A DNA stretch of 64,000 nucleotides from Ancylobacter lacus (GTDB taxonomy: Bacteria; Pseudomonadota; Alphaproteobacteria; Rhizobiales; Xanthobacteraceae). The position numbers and the translations under genes are program-made. The stretch covers positions 1-64,000 of the forward strand of contig NZ_JAHBGE010000007.1 of assembly GCF_018390635.1 (NCBI RefSeq), in the 5' to 3' direction. The notes beneath the pieces are model-generated. The model saw only the letters and a program-made list of their open reading frames with translations, made no database searches and was not told the DNA's origin. Of this stretch, positions 50,638 through 59,000 are shown in pieces. Every line of letters starts with the position of its first letter. The first letter of the stretch is position 1.

Positions 50638-51622
50638 GGGCCATCACCTCCGCCGCTCCCGCACGCAGCCGCACCGGCACACACGGATTGACGCAGGTGA
50701 GGACGAGCCGCGCCAGCATAGGGTTTCGGTCGCCGAGCGGCAGGGCCGCGAGCATGCGCCCCAGCAAGCCGCCTTCCGCGAGGTTCCAGGCGCTGGGGGA
50801 GAGGACGCGGTAGTCGGTCACGACACCGGCGCTGACCGTCGCCCGGTGCGCCAGCAGCCCGCGGGCGGCACGCACAAGGCCGATACCGGCGGCCGGCACA
50901 CGGGGGCACGCACCCGGTAGTGCCCCCGTGGCATCGAGGCAGGCGACAAGGTCTATCAGGCGCGCCAGCATCCGCACGAACAGGCTCATGCCCTCGCGCG
51001 CCGTCAACTCCGAAAAAAGCGGCGTGCCCCGCCACAGGTCGGCCGCCGTGGTCTCGCGCGGCTCGGGCGCGCGGCCGGTCTCCAGCGACGCGACGATGTC
51101 GGCAGGCTCCGGCACCGGCAGCTCGGCCCGCCCCCAGGCGGGATCGAGCAGGCCATGCAGCCGGGCGAGCAGGCGCGCCGTGGGGGTAGCACCTTGGCTC
51201 AGCCAACGCTCCAGTGTCCGCACGCCACCACCCACCAGATCGGTTTCGTCGCCCAGAAGGTGCCGCCGCAAGGCCCGCATCGTATCCGGCAAGCCCCCCG
51301 CCAGGCCCTTGAGGGCCTCGCGATCCGCCGCGCCGCCGAGGAGGACCGGCCAGTCGCAGAACACGGCCACCGCATGGTCGCGCAGCCGCTCCTGGCGGGC
51401 GGACGCGTCCGCGTCCGGACCGGGCGGCAGCCCGAGCGCACGGCGCGCCGCCTCCGCATGGGCGCTCGCGCAGAGGTTGAACACGCGCGGGATGAGCATA
51501 GCCGCCTCGTCCGCCGGCCGCCCGACCAGCCACACGACCGGATTCGACGCCTGCTTGACCGTCGCCCGCCACACCGGACGGTGGCCACCGGAATCCAGCG
51601 CGATATCGAGGGTCCCGATCAT
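50630..51622 (-). CDS. hupK: Hydrogenase accessory protein HupK
   Basis: A 330-residue protein related to the hydrogenase large subunit but lacking the nickel ligands. Recognisable parts are VVWLVGRPADEAAMLIPRVFNLCASAHAEAARRAL near the start and YRVLSPSAWNLAEGG ... LVLTCVNPCVPV near the end, the latter echoing the L2 DPCxxC region. In rhizobial and Rhodobacter systems HupK helps maturation of the large subunit under air. It overlaps the hupIJ gene by ATGA and hypA by 8 bases. ATG 51622 was chosen; the frame is open far upstream but is noise. Confidence 0.85.
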   Translation of the reverse strand: MIGTLDIALDSGGHRPVWRATVKQASNPVVWLVGRPADEAAMLIPRVFNLCASAHAEAARRALGLPPGPDADASARQERLRDHAVAVFCDWPVLLGGAADREALKGLAGGLPDTMRALRRHLLGDETDLVGGGVRTLERWLSQGATPTARLLARLHGLLDPAWGRAELPVPEPADIVASLETGRAPEPRETTAADLWRGTPLFSELTAREGMSLFVRMLARLIDLVACLDATGALPGACPRVPAAGIGLVRAARGLLAHRATVSAGVVTDYRVLSPSAWNLAEGGLLGRMLAALPLGDRNPMLARLVLTCVNPCVPVRLRAGAAEVMAHA

Positions 51623-52524
51623 GAGCCCGCGCTCTCCCGCGTGGCCGCGCCATCGGAAGCGAGCCCGACACCGAAGATGAGCGCGCGCCGCGTGGGGGCG
51701 TCGGAGCGCGCGGCAACGCCGCCCACCTCTCCGCGGGGCGCCCCGGCACCGGGAGCGATGGCGTCGGGTTGAGCCTGCCCACGTATGGCCTCTTCGCGCG
51801 CCCGGCGGATATCGCCGGAACGGTCCCCCTCCTCCCGGTTGGCCGGGTCGAACAGAGCGGCGAGCGCGGCGCGGGCGGTCTCGGTCGCCTGCAGCATCGA
51901 GGTGAAATCGAACATCGGCGAGAACAGCGAGCACGCCCGGTAGGGTCCGGTCTCCGGCCGGTTGGCGCCGACGAACTCGTAATCGCCGGAGGGAAAGGCG
52001 ATCCGTTCCTTCGTCCCGGGTACCAGTGCCGACCAGTCCTCCCCGGGTCCGGGCGCGAGCACGATGTTCATGAACCAGGGGGTGATGAGCATGCCGAGCA
52101 CCCGGCCCTCGTGAACCCGGAAGCCGACGGCCTTGACCTCCAGCGTCTCGTTGAGGAGGGGCACGCCGCGCATCTGGCCGATGTGGATTTCCCGGAATGC
52201 CGCCTCCAGCCGCTTTGGCAGCTCGGCCGCCAGCGCGTTCAGCCGCTGTGCGGCGGCATCCGGCTCGGGGGCGACGACATGACCGGAGAAGCCGACCCCA
52301 CCGCGCGCGTCGATCACCATGAACTGGTCGCGCGCACCGTCGCAGCGGGGGCAGCGCCAGTCCTCGGGAAGATCGGCAAAGGCGGTGCCCGGCGGCACCT
52401 GCCAGTGCTCGCAGCCCTCCGCCGGGTCGTAGACGTGCCAGCAGATCTTGCATTCCAGCACCGCGCCGGGGGGAAGCCGGGCGGTGTCGCCGAGGAACGA
52501 ACCTTCGAAACGCCGGGTGAGCAT
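51619..52524 (-). CDS. hupJ: Rubredoxin-HupJ/HybE fusion
   Basis: A 301-residue two-domain protein. Residues 20-75 are a rubredoxin (HupI) with C25, C28, C58 and C61 (CKIC ... CPRC). Residues about 85-230 are a HybE/HupJ chaperone domain (RLEAAFREIHIGQMRGVPLLNETLEVKAVGF, LITPWFMNIVLAP). A low-complexity tail of about 80 residues follows. R. leguminosarum has separate hupI and hupJ; loci named hupDFGHJK without I fit such a fusion. It is thought to protect or mature the small/large subunits in air. Stop overlaps hupK (ATGA); nine bases from hupH. Confidence 0.85.
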   Translation of the reverse strand: MLTRRFEGSFLGDTARLPPGAVLECKICWHVYDPAEGCEHWQVPPGTAFADLPEDWRCPRCDGARDQFMVIDARGGVGFSGHVVAPEPDAAAQRLNALAAELPKRLEAAFREIHIGQMRGVPLLNETLEVKAVGFRVHEGRVLGMLITPWFMNIVLAPGPGEDWSALVPGTKERIAFPSGDYEFVGANRPETGPYRACSLFSPMFDFTSMLQATETARAALAALFDPANREEGDRSGDIRRAREEAIRGQAQPDAIAPGAGAPRGEVGGVAARSDAPTRRALIFGVGLASDGAATRESAGS

Positions 52525-52533
52525 GACAGGCTC

Positions 52534-53406
52534 CTAGCGCAGCGCCGCGAGAATGTCGGCAAGGCGCGCCGCTGAGTCGGCGATGTCCTCGGCGGCGGCG
52601 CAGGCCACCTCGGGCACCTCCGTGACTTCGAACGTATCGAGGATCAGCGTGTCGGCAGAGTTGTAATAGCGCACCCGCCAGACGCGGGCGGTGGCGGTGG
52701 CCTCGATCCGGCAATTGCCGTAGCCGCGGGACAGGATGGTGATGCCGCCCCGTCCCAGACAGGACTCGATCAGCGCGAGGTCTTCCGGTGTGTGCGGCAG
52801 CAGGCTGAGATTGACCACATGGGGCATCCTGTCCGCGCCGTGCTCACGGCTCTTGTGGACGATCTCCGTCAGGATGGCGGGGGCATTGACCACACCCGGC
52901 CGCGCCAGGCTCGCCGGATCGAGATCCACCGGCCATTCCCGCGGAAAGGCCCGCAGCAGGGCCCCGCGCGGGAAGGCGGCGACTTCGATGCGCTCGCGCA
53001 CGGCCGGCTCCTTGCCGGCCCCCGCCGTGATTGCCCGCACGCGCCAGACGCCCGCGCAGGTCGCCTCCTGTATCTCGATGCGCTCGCCGGGAGCCTCAAC
53101 CACGATGGCGACCTCGCCCTCGCCGAGCGTCTCGTCGACGAGGGCCCGGTTGGCGGGGTCGAGATGGCCAACGCTCACCGTGGTCGAGCCCCCCGCCATC
53201 CAGCCCGCCAGCGCCGCGCGGACATCCTCCAGCGTCGCCAGCGCCGCCGCGACGCGTGCGGGGTCTTCGATCTCGGGCAGATGCGCTTCGAAAACGCGCA
53301 TGCCGGAGGGCATGGGCAGATAGGCGAGCCCGTCGACACCGTCGTCCGGCTGGCTGCCCGGCCCGTAGCCGATCGGCGGCATCGTCGCGAAGGGAATGGA
53401 CGACAT
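52534..53406 (-). CDS. hupH: Hydrogenase accessory protein HupH (HyaF-like)
   Basis: A 290-residue HupH/HyaF-family protein. It has MPSGMRVFEAHLPEIEDP, a segment VVNAPAILTEIVHKSREHGADRMPHVVNLSLLPHTPEDLALIESCLGRGGITILSRGYGNCRI, and WRVRYYNSADTLILDTFEVTEVPEVACAA. The family assists small-subunit maturation in O2-tolerant expression. ATG 53406 (MSSIPFATM) was chosen over 53418. Gaps of 8 and 9 bases join it to hupG and hupIJ. Confidence 0.88.
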   Translation of the reverse strand: MSSIPFATMPPIGYGPGSQPDDGVDGLAYLPMPSGMRVFEAHLPEIEDPARVAAALATLEDVRAALAGWMAGGSTTVSVGHLDPANRALVDETLGEGEVAIVVEAPGERIEIQEATCAGVWRVRAITAGAGKEPAVRERIEVAAFPRGALLRAFPREWPVDLDPASLARPGVVNAPAILTEIVHKSREHGADRMPHVVNLSLLPHTPEDLALIESCLGRGGITILSRGYGNCRIEATATARVWRVRYYNSADTLILDTFEVTEVPEVACAAAEDIADSAARLADILAALR

Positions 53407-53414
53407 GGCGGACC

Positions 53415-53816
53415 TCAATGGCTGGCGGCGGCGGGGCGGGTGAGAATGGCGGTGAGGCGCTCGAGGAACTCGTCCCAGTCCCGCATGCGCGACAGCGAGC
53501 CGAGTGGATGGCCACCTCGCACCACGACGATGGCGGGAAGCGCGATGCCGCCGAGCTGCTCGCGCAGCAGCTTTTCATAGGCCGGTCCGGCGACGGCGCC
53601 GGCCATGCCGGATGAGCCGGCCAGCGCGCCGACCAGCTCGGGCAGCACGGCGGCAATGTCCGGCGTCTCCATGTGCCCCTTTCCGTGGGCCGGCAGGAAC
53701 AGCAGGCTGTCGCCGGCCGGAAGCCGGGCCGCCGCCTCTTCCTCGCTGTCGAGAAGGGGGTAGCCATGCGCGGTGGTCAGGCGGGCGACCAGCGGGTGGA
53801 GCGTTTCGGAGGTCAT
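53415..53816 (-). CDS. hupG: Hydrogenase accessory protein HupG (HyaE-like)
   Basis: A 133-residue thioredoxin-fold HupG/HyaE protein without the CxxC motif. LLFLPAHGKGHMETPDIAAVLPELV, IALPAIVVVRGGHPLGSLSRMRDWDEFLERL are the typical blocks. In this family it acts as a chaperone for the small subunit before Tat export. It overlaps hupF by ATGA. Confidence 0.88.
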   Translation of the reverse strand: MTSETLHPLVARLTTAHGYPLLDSEEEAAARLPAGDSLLFLPAHGKGHMETPDIAAVLPELVGALAGSSGMAGAVAGPAYEKLLREQLGGIALPAIVVVRGGHPLGSLSRMRDWDEFLERLTAILTRPAAASH

Positions 53817-54154
53817 GCGTCGGACTCCAGGCGGGCGGGCGAGCGGGGCGGAAGAAGTGGGCGCAGATGGGCGGGCAGGGCCGGCTCGCGGCCGATGAGG
53901 TCGGCGAAGGCGTGCTCAATGTCCGCCGGCAGGCCGTTCATCGCCGCAGCGACGGCCTCCAGCGCGTGGGCGATGAGGCGCGCTTCCTGCGCATCGAGCA
54001 GCCGGCGGCCCGTGCCGAGGAAGGTCAGGACATGGTCGCCCGGCCGCGCCTCCGGCAGCAGCGAGAGATCGATGAGGTGAACCTCCCCATCCACCCGGCA
54101 CAGCGCGGCATGGCCATCCCGGCTGACGATCTCCATGGGAATTCCCAGGCACAT
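53813..54154 (-). CDS. hupF: HypC-like chaperone HupF
   Basis: A 113-residue HypC-family member. MCLGIPMEIV carries the N-terminal cysteine; DGEVHLIDLSLLPEARPGDHVLTFLGTGRRLLDAQEARLIAHALEAV follows. HupF is specific to the uptake hydrogenase and protects HupL precursor in air. It is 10 bases after hupD and overlaps hupG. Confidence 0.9.
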   Translation of the reverse strand: MCLGIPMEIVSRDGHAALCRVDGEVHLIDLSLLPEARPGDHVLTFLGTGRRLLDAQEARLIAHALEAVAAAMNGLPADIEHAFADLIGREPALPAHLRPLLPPRSPARLESDA

Positions 54155-54164
54155 GGCGCCGCTC

Positions 54165-54776
54165 CTATCGCCAGCCGGCGAGGACGCGGGCATCGCCGAT
54201 GCGGCACGCCTCCTCGGCCGCCGGTCGTTCGGCCTCATATTTCGCGCGGCTGATGGCCGGCGCGGTGAAACCGGCTGCAAAACGGCGCCGGCCCACCGTC
54301 ACCCCGAATTCGGTGGTGAGCAGGTCGATCACCAGCGCCAGCGCCGGCTCCACCTGCGCCGCGATGGCCTCCGTGAGGCCGCCGCCATAATCGTCGAGCC
54401 GCTCGGGCTGAACGCCGACCAGCCACAGCCGGGACGGCGCGCAGCCGCGGAACCGCAGCAGCGCCAGCACCTCCTGGAAGCCGGTCTGGTGCAGGCTCAC
54501 CTTGCGGGCGCCGAGTATGGCGGGCACCTCCTCGTCGCGCAGCAGCTTCAGCGATGCGGGCAGCAGGCCGTAGTCGATGGCATCGACGATGATGACGGCA
54601 TCGGCCTCCTCCAGATAAGGCAGGAGGTAGAGCCCCTGCGTGCCGCCATCGAGGGCCCTGACATGATCAGGCAGTTCGTAGCGGGCCTCCAGCTCCTCGA
54701 CCACGCGGACGCCGAAGCCTTCATCGGCCCACAAGATGTTGCCGATCCCGAGCACGAGAATGCGTTCGTCGCTCAT
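54165..54776 (-). CDS. hupD: Hydrogenase maturation protease HupD
   Basis: A 203-residue endopeptidase. GIGNILWADEGFGVRVVEEL carries nickel ligand E19; the aspartate and histidine ligands are expected in the LDGGTQG and KVSLHQTG segments. It removes the C-terminal peptide of HupL after nickel insertion, at HupL's DPCLACSTH site. It is the first gene after the hupSLC terminator, with a near-sigma54 sequence about 80 bases upstream. Confidence 0.9.
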   Translation of the reverse strand: MSDERILVLGIGNILWADEGFGVRVVEELEARYELPDHVRALDGGTQGLYLLPYLEEADAVIIVDAIDYGLLPASLKLLRDEEVPAILGARKVSLHQTGFQEVLALLRFRGCAPSRLWLVGVQPERLDDYGGGLTEAIAAQVEPALALVIDLLTTEFGVTVGRRRFAAGFTAPAISRAKYEAERPAAEEACRIGDARVLAGWR

Positions 54777-54854
54777 GCGACGCCCTCCTGGCACGTTCTT
54801 CCCTGACATATTCGCCGAGCGGTCTGCTGCCGCTTCGTTTCGAACTGTTCTTAG

Positions 54855-54870
54855 ATCAAGTCTCGTGCCA
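54855..54870 (-). promoter_or_regulatory. Near-match sigma54 promoter upstream of hupD
   Basis: On the minus strand: TGGCACG-AGAC-TTGAT. The -24 half is perfect; the -12 half has TTGA where TTGC is required, so the invariant C is lost. Spacing between GG and GA is correct. It lies 79 bases upstream of hupD. It could be a weak or non-functional promoter. Confidence 0.35.
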
Positions 54871-55001
54871 GATGGCGATAGATTGTCATCTCATTGATAA
54901 ATATAATGGAATCCACACAGCGACCTTGCGCGTCTCCGGACGGCTGGAAAGATAGTGTCCATTTGGCCGCTAAAACGGATAGGTTCTTATCACATAAAAA
55001 A

Positions 55002-55025
55002 GGGGCGCGACCGACGTCGCGCCCC
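55002..55025 (-). terminator. Intrinsic terminator after hupC
   Basis: Arms GGGGCGCGAC (55002-55011) and GTCGCGCCCC (55016-55025) pair around a four-base loop; on the minus strand six T follow. It is a strong Rho-independent terminator 130 bases after hupC. Confidence 0.85.
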
Positions 55026-55154
55026 ATACGGCCACTCCCCCTGGCCGGCCGCGGTCACGAGAACCGGACCTCCTTCCGGCGGACGGCTCCCGCCGGATTT
55101 CGATAAGCACGGGGCTGCATCGCGACCGCACGCCACCCCGCGCGCCGGACCGGA

Positions 55155-55877
55155 CTAGTCCGGGTCGTCATCCTTGAAGGTGCGCGTGCCCGAGATCATG
55201 GTCGACACCATGGACTGCCGGGACATGATGTCCTCGCGGATCGCCGCGTAGACATGGATCATCACGAAGATCACGATGGCCCACATGCCCAGATGATGCC
55301 AGGTGTGCAGCGCCATGCTGCCCCCCATCAGCGGGATCACCCAGCCGAAGAGGTGGTCCTGCCAGCTTCCCGGCCCGGCGCCTTCCGAATAGAGCGCGAA
55401 GCCGGTCACGATCATGAACACCGACCCGAGGCCGATCGCCCAGAACATGGCGAACTGCGCCAGCGGGTTGTGGCCGATATACTTCTTCGGCCGGCTCTTC
55501 ATGAACAGATACCACTCGGCCTCGTCGATCAGCCCCGCCCAGAAGGAGCGGCGCCAGAAGGGCAGCACGAACAGCTGCCGCGCGTGGTGATTGCCGACGA
55601 AGGCCCAGTAGATTCGGAAGATGAAGCCGACGGCGAAGATGTAGCCGGCGGCGAAGTGCAGGAAGCGGATCGTTCCCATCACATAATGCGCGCTCGGCTC
55701 GCCCGACATCGTCGGCAGCGGCGTGCCGATCAGATAGCCGGTGACGGTGAGAACGGTGATGGCGAGCGCGTTGATCCAGTGCCAGAGGCGCACCGGCGCT
55801 TCATAGACATAGACGGCGGTCACCCGGCTGGGCCGTTCGGCGCCGGCGTCAGCGGGCGTGTGGTCGAGGCTGGCCAT
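55155..55877 (-). CDS. hupC: Ni/Fe-hydrogenase b-type cytochrome subunit
   Basis: A 240-residue membrane cytochrome b with four helices. RLWHWINALAITVLTVTGYLIG, MGTIRFLHFAAGYIFAVGFIFRIYWAF, FWAIGLGSVFMIVTGFALY and ALHTWHHLGMWAIVIFVMIHVYAAI hold the heme-ligand histidines. It anchors HupSL to the membrane and passes electrons to quinone. It is 13 bases after hupL and followed by a terminator. Confidence 0.92.
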   Translation of the reverse strand: MASLDHTPADAGAERPSRVTAVYVYEAPVRLWHWINALAITVLTVTGYLIGTPLPTMSGEPSAHYVMGTIRFLHFAAGYIFAVGFIFRIYWAFVGNHHARQLFVLPFWRRSFWAGLIDEAEWYLFMKSRPKKYIGHNPLAQFAMFWAIGLGSVFMIVTGFALYSEGAGPGSWQDHLFGWVIPLMGGSMALHTWHHLGMWAIVIFVMIHVYAAIREDIMSRQSMVSTMISGTRTFKDDDPD

Positions 55878-55890
55878 GTCGCATCCCTCC

Positions 55891-57702
55891 TCAACGCACC
55901 GTCACGCGCGCCATTTCCTCGCCGCCCGGCGCGATCACATGCGTCGAGCAGGCAAGGCACGGATCGAAGGAATGCAGCGTGCGCAGGATCTCGACCGGCT
56001 CTTCCGGGCGCTCCATCGGTGTGTTCATGAGCGAGGCCTCGAAGGCGCCGATATTGCCCTGCGGGTCGCGCGGTCCTCCGTTCCAGGTGGTGGGAACGAC
56101 GCACTGGTAATTCTCGATCCGCCCGTCCCGGATCTTGATCCAGTGCGCATTGCCGCCACGCGGCGCCGCCACGGTGCCGACGCCCTTGGCCTCCTTCGGC
56201 CAGGTGGCCGGGTCCCATTTCTCGACATTGGCGGTGGAGCTGTCGCCGGCCTTGATATTGCCGATCAGTCGTTCGAAATCGTCCAGCATCATCTTGGCGC
56301 AATAATGCGCCTCGAGCGCGCGGGCGAGCGTGCGGCCGATGGTCGAGGGCAGAGCCTGCTTGGGCGTAAGACTCGTGCCTGCAAGCGTGTTGAACCGACC
56401 GACCGCGTCGTTGATCTGGTCCTTCACGAAGGTGACGTTGTGGCCCCAGGCGAGGATGTAGCGCGCGAGCGGGCCCACCTCCACCGCATGGCCCCGCCAG
56501 CGCGGCGCCTTGATCCAGGAGTATTTCGCCGCCTCGTCCAGTTCGCGGATATCCGTCCTTGTACCGACCGTCTTCGGGCCAAGCTGGAATTTCGGCTCGG
56601 TGACACCGTCCCAGGGATGCAGCCCCCGGGTTTCGTCGCCATAGCTGTACCAGCTATGGGCCACGAATTCCTGCACCTGCTCGGGATCGCGCGGATCGAT
56701 GGGAAGAACCTCGTCCCAATTGCCGTTGAGGATCACGCCGCCCGGCAGCTGGTCGGTCTTCTTGTCGCCCGGCACCAGCTCGTAATCGCCGTAGTCCATG
56801 ACATTGGTGGCCGAGAGCCCGCCGCCATAGAGCCAGTCCTTGTAGAAGGAGGCGATGGCGATGACGTCCGGCACATAGACGTTCTTGGAGAACGCATAGG
56901 CCTCGGTCAGGCGCTGATGGACGAAGTTCAGCCGCTCCATGTTCAGCGGAGCACCCGCTGCCATGTTGCCGTCCATGTTGATGGCGCAGGGAACGCCGCC
57001 CACCATGTAGTTCGGGTGGGGGTTCTTGCCGCCGAAGATGGTGTGGACCTTCACGATCTCCTTCTGGAAATCGAGTGCCTCCAGATAATGCGCCACCGCC
57101 ATCAGGTCCGCCTCGGGCGGCAGCTTGTAGGCCGGGTTGTCCCAGTAGCCGTTCTTGAACAGGCCGAGCTGGCCGCTCTCGACGAATTTCTTCAGGCGGT
57201 TCTGGATGTCGCGGAAATAACCGGGGCTCGACATCGGATGATCCGGCCCGACCATCTGCTGAAGCTGCGAGGTCGCCTTCGGATCGGCCTTCAGCGCATT
57301 GACCGGGTTCACCCAGTCGAGCGCATGCAGGTGGTAGAAATGCACGACATGGTCGTGCCATTGCAGCACCTTCGCCATGATCTCGCGGATCAGGTGGGCA
57401 TTGTAGGGGATCTTGATGTCCAGCGCGTCCTCCACAGCGCGCACCGAGGCCAGGGCGTGGCAGCCGGTACAGACGCCGCAGATGCGCTCGACGAAGGCCC
57501 AGGCGTCGCGTGGGTCCCGTCCTTTCAGGATCACTTCCAGTCCGCGCCACATGGTGCCGGTGGAGACGGCATTGCGGATGACGTTGTTGGAATCGACATT
57601 CACCTCGCATCGCATGTGCCCCTCAATGCGGGTCACAGGGTCCACCACGATGCGCTTGCCGGAGGTGTCGAGGCTGAAGCCGTTCGGTGTCTGGAGGGTC
57701 AT
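55891..57702 (-). CDS. hupL: Uptake [NiFe]-hydrogenase large subunit
   Basis: A 603-residue group 1 large subunit. Nickel ligands are in L1 [14 protein letters not shown] and L2 DPCLACSTH; the 15 residues after the His ([15 protein letters not shown]) are the peptide removed by HupD. It oxidises H2 on the periplasmic face with Hup[18 protein letters not shown] at the start is typical. It overlaps hupS by ATGA. Confidence 0.95.
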   Translation of the reverse strand: MTLQTPNGFSLDTSGKRIVVDPVTRIEGHMRCEVNVDSNNVIRNAVSTGTMWRGLEVILKGRDPRDAWAFVERICGVCTGCHALASVRAVEDALDIKIPYNAHLIREIMAKVLQWHDHVVHFYHLHALDWVNPVNALKADPKATSQLQQMVGPDHPMSSPGYFRDIQNRLKKFVESGQLGLFKNGYWDNPAYKLPPEADLMAVAHYLEALDFQKEIVKVHTIFGGKNPHPNYMVGGVPCAINMDGNMAAGAPLNMERLNFVHQRLTEAYAFSKNVYVPDVIAIASFYKDWLYGGGLSATNVMDYGDYELVPGDKKTDQLPGGVILNGNWDEVLPIDPRDPEQVQEFVAHSWYSYGDETRGLHPWDGVTEPKFQLGPKTVGTRTDIRELDEAAKYSWIKAPRWRGHAVEVGPLARYILAWGHNVTFVKDQINDAVGRFNTLAGTSLTPKQALPSTIGRTLARALEAHYCAKMMLDDFERLIGNIKAGDSSTANVEKWDPATWPKEAKGVGTVAAPRGGNAHWIKIRDGRIENYQCVVPTTWNGGPRDPQGNIGAFEASLMNTPMERPEEPVEILRTLHSFDPCLACSTHVIAPGGEEMARVTVR

Positions 57703-58814
57703 GCCGCGTCTCCCGTGCGGCTCGAACCGTTGGAGCCGTTATCTTCCTTGTGCTGGGCGCGCTTGAGCGCGCTGATCGCGGCATGCACCGCAACCGCGCC
57801 ACCGACCACACCGGCGGCGGTCAGGCCGACCTTGTCGGCATTGGCCTCGATGCCGAAGCCGACCCCATGCAGGTCGGTGAGGCGCGCATACCAGGAGCCT
57901 CGGTCCCAGAAGCCGTCTTCCGAACAGCCGATGCAGCCATGGCCGGCCTGGATCGGGAAGGACGTGCCGTCGTTCCAGCGGACGGTGGAGCAGGCATTGT
58001 AGGTGGTCGGTCCCTTGCAGCCCACCTTGTAGAGGCAGTAGCCCTTGCGCGCGCCCTCGTCGTCGAAGGCCTCGACAAACTGCCCGGCGTCGAAATGAGG
58101 CCGGCGGTAGCATTTGTCGTGAATGCGCTGGGAATAGAACATCTTCGGCCGGCCCTGCCGGTCGAGTTCGGGAATGCGGTCGAAGGTCAGCATGTAGGTG
58201 ATGACACCGGTCATCACCTCCGCGATGGGCGGACAGCCCGGCACCTTGATGATCGGCTTGTCGGTGATGACCTCGTGCACGGGCGTCGCCCGCGTCGGGT
58301 TCGGCCGCGCCGCCTGCACGCAGCCATGCGAGGCACAGGAGCCCCAGGAGATGATCGCCTTGGCGTCCTTCGCCACGAAGCGCAGCTGGTCGAGGAAGGG
58401 CTTGCCGCCGACGATGCAGAACATGCCGTCTTCGTTCAGCGGCGGATTTCCCTCCACCGCGAGGATGTAGTTGCCCTTGTACGTCTCCATCACCTCATGG
58501 AGGATCGCTTCCGCCTGGTGGCCAGCGGAGGCCATCAGCGTGTCGTCGTAGTCGAGCGAGATCATCGACAGAACGACATCCTTCGCCAGCGGATGCGCCG
58601 AGCGGATGAAGCTCTCCGAGCAGCAGGTGCATTCCAGCCCGTGCAGCCACAGCACCGGCGTGCGCGGCTTGGTCTCCATGGCATGGGCGATCTGCGGCAC
58701 GAATTCCGGCCCCAGCCCCAGCGCGGCGGCGGTGAGCGAACAGTACTTCAGGAACGAGCGGCGGGTGATGCCCTGCCGCCGCATCACCTCGTAGAATGTT
58801 TCGAGCCCTTGCAT
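57699..58814 (-). CDS. hupS: Uptake [NiFe]-hydrogenase small subunit
   Basis: A 371-residue small subunit. Tat signal RRSFLK at residues 18-23, then [12 protein letters not shown] (proximal cluster ligands) and clusters in the C-terminal half ([45 protein letters not shown]). A hydrophobic segment ([18 protein letters not shown]) near the end anchors it to the membrane. It exports HupL with it by Tat. It is the first gene after the sigma54 promoter. Confidence 0.95.
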   Translation of the reverse strand: MQGLETFYEVMRRQGITRRSFLKYCSLTAAALGLGPEFVPQIAHAMETKPRTPVLWLHGLECTCCSESFIRSAHPLAKDVVLSMISLDYDDTLMASAGHQAEAILHEVMETYKGNYILAVEGNPPLNEDGMFCIVGGKPFLDQLRFVAKDAKAIISWGSCASHGCVQAARPNPTRATPVHEVITDKPIIKVPGCPPIAEVMTGVITYMLTFDRIPELDRQGRPKMFYSQRIHDKCYRRPHFDAGQFVEAFDDEGARKGYCLYKVGCKGPTTYNACSTVRWNDGTSFPIQAGHGCIGCSEDGFWDRGSWYARLTDLHGVGFGIEANADKVGLTAAGVVGGAVAVHAAISALKRAQHKEDNGSNGSSRTGDAA

Positions 58815-58877
58815 GCGACCTCCCTCCAGATTGTCGAAGGCCGGGCGCGTCGAGGCGGCCGGCTGGAGAAGATGTCC

Positions 58878-58893
58878 AGCAACGCTCGTGCCA
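58878..58893 (-). promoter_or_regulatory. Sigma54 (RpoN) promoter of hupSLC
   Basis: On the minus strand: TGGCACG-AGCG-TTGCT, a full match to TGGCACG-N4-TTGCW. Transcription would start near 58867, giving a leader of about 50 bases before hupS. HupR, encoded in the same cluster, has the sigma54-contact loop. A/T-rich DNA with candidate IHF and FNR sites lies just upstream. Confidence 0.85.
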
Positions 58894-58914
58894 TCACTAA
58901 AAATACAATAAAAA

Positions 58915-58935
58915 CAATGACTTGATCGAAATTAA
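58915..58935. promoter_or_regulatory. Overlapping IHF-like and FNR/FixK-like sites upstream of hupS
   Basis: TTGAT-CGAA-ATTAA (58922-58935) differs from TTGAT-N4-ATCAA at one base and is centred about 62 bases before the expected start. On the minus strand GATCAAGTCATTG (58927-58915) fits WATCAA-N4-TTR except for the first base. Only one of them may be real; bending by IHF would suit a sigma54 promoter. Confidence 0.4.
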
Positions 58936-58976
58936 GGGAGCCGCGGCCGGAAGCCGGACATGCGCTTTCCAATGCA

Positions 58977-58997
58977 GGCGGAAAGCTGCTTTCCGCC
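58977..58997 (-). terminator. Hairpin after hypF
   Basis: Arms GGCGGAAAG and CTTTCCGCC pair around a 3-base loop, 3 bases past the hypF stop. No T-run follows, so termination may be partial and leave read-through into hupSLC. Confidence 0.45.
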
Positions 58998-59000
58998 CGT

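Larger units (their letters stand above)
54777..55154. other. 378-base hupC-hupD spacer
   Basis: No protein gene is visible. It holds the hupC terminator (55002-55025) and, nearer hupD, an AT-richer stretch (54840-54915) with a sigma54-like word at 54855-54870. This suggests hupD onward can be transcribed apart from hupSLC. Confidence 0.6.

Noticed and set aside
54789-54804. TGGCACG on the + strand between hupD and hupC
   Set aside because: Downstream half is TCCCT rather than TTGCW, and it points away from hupD toward the antisense of hupC.
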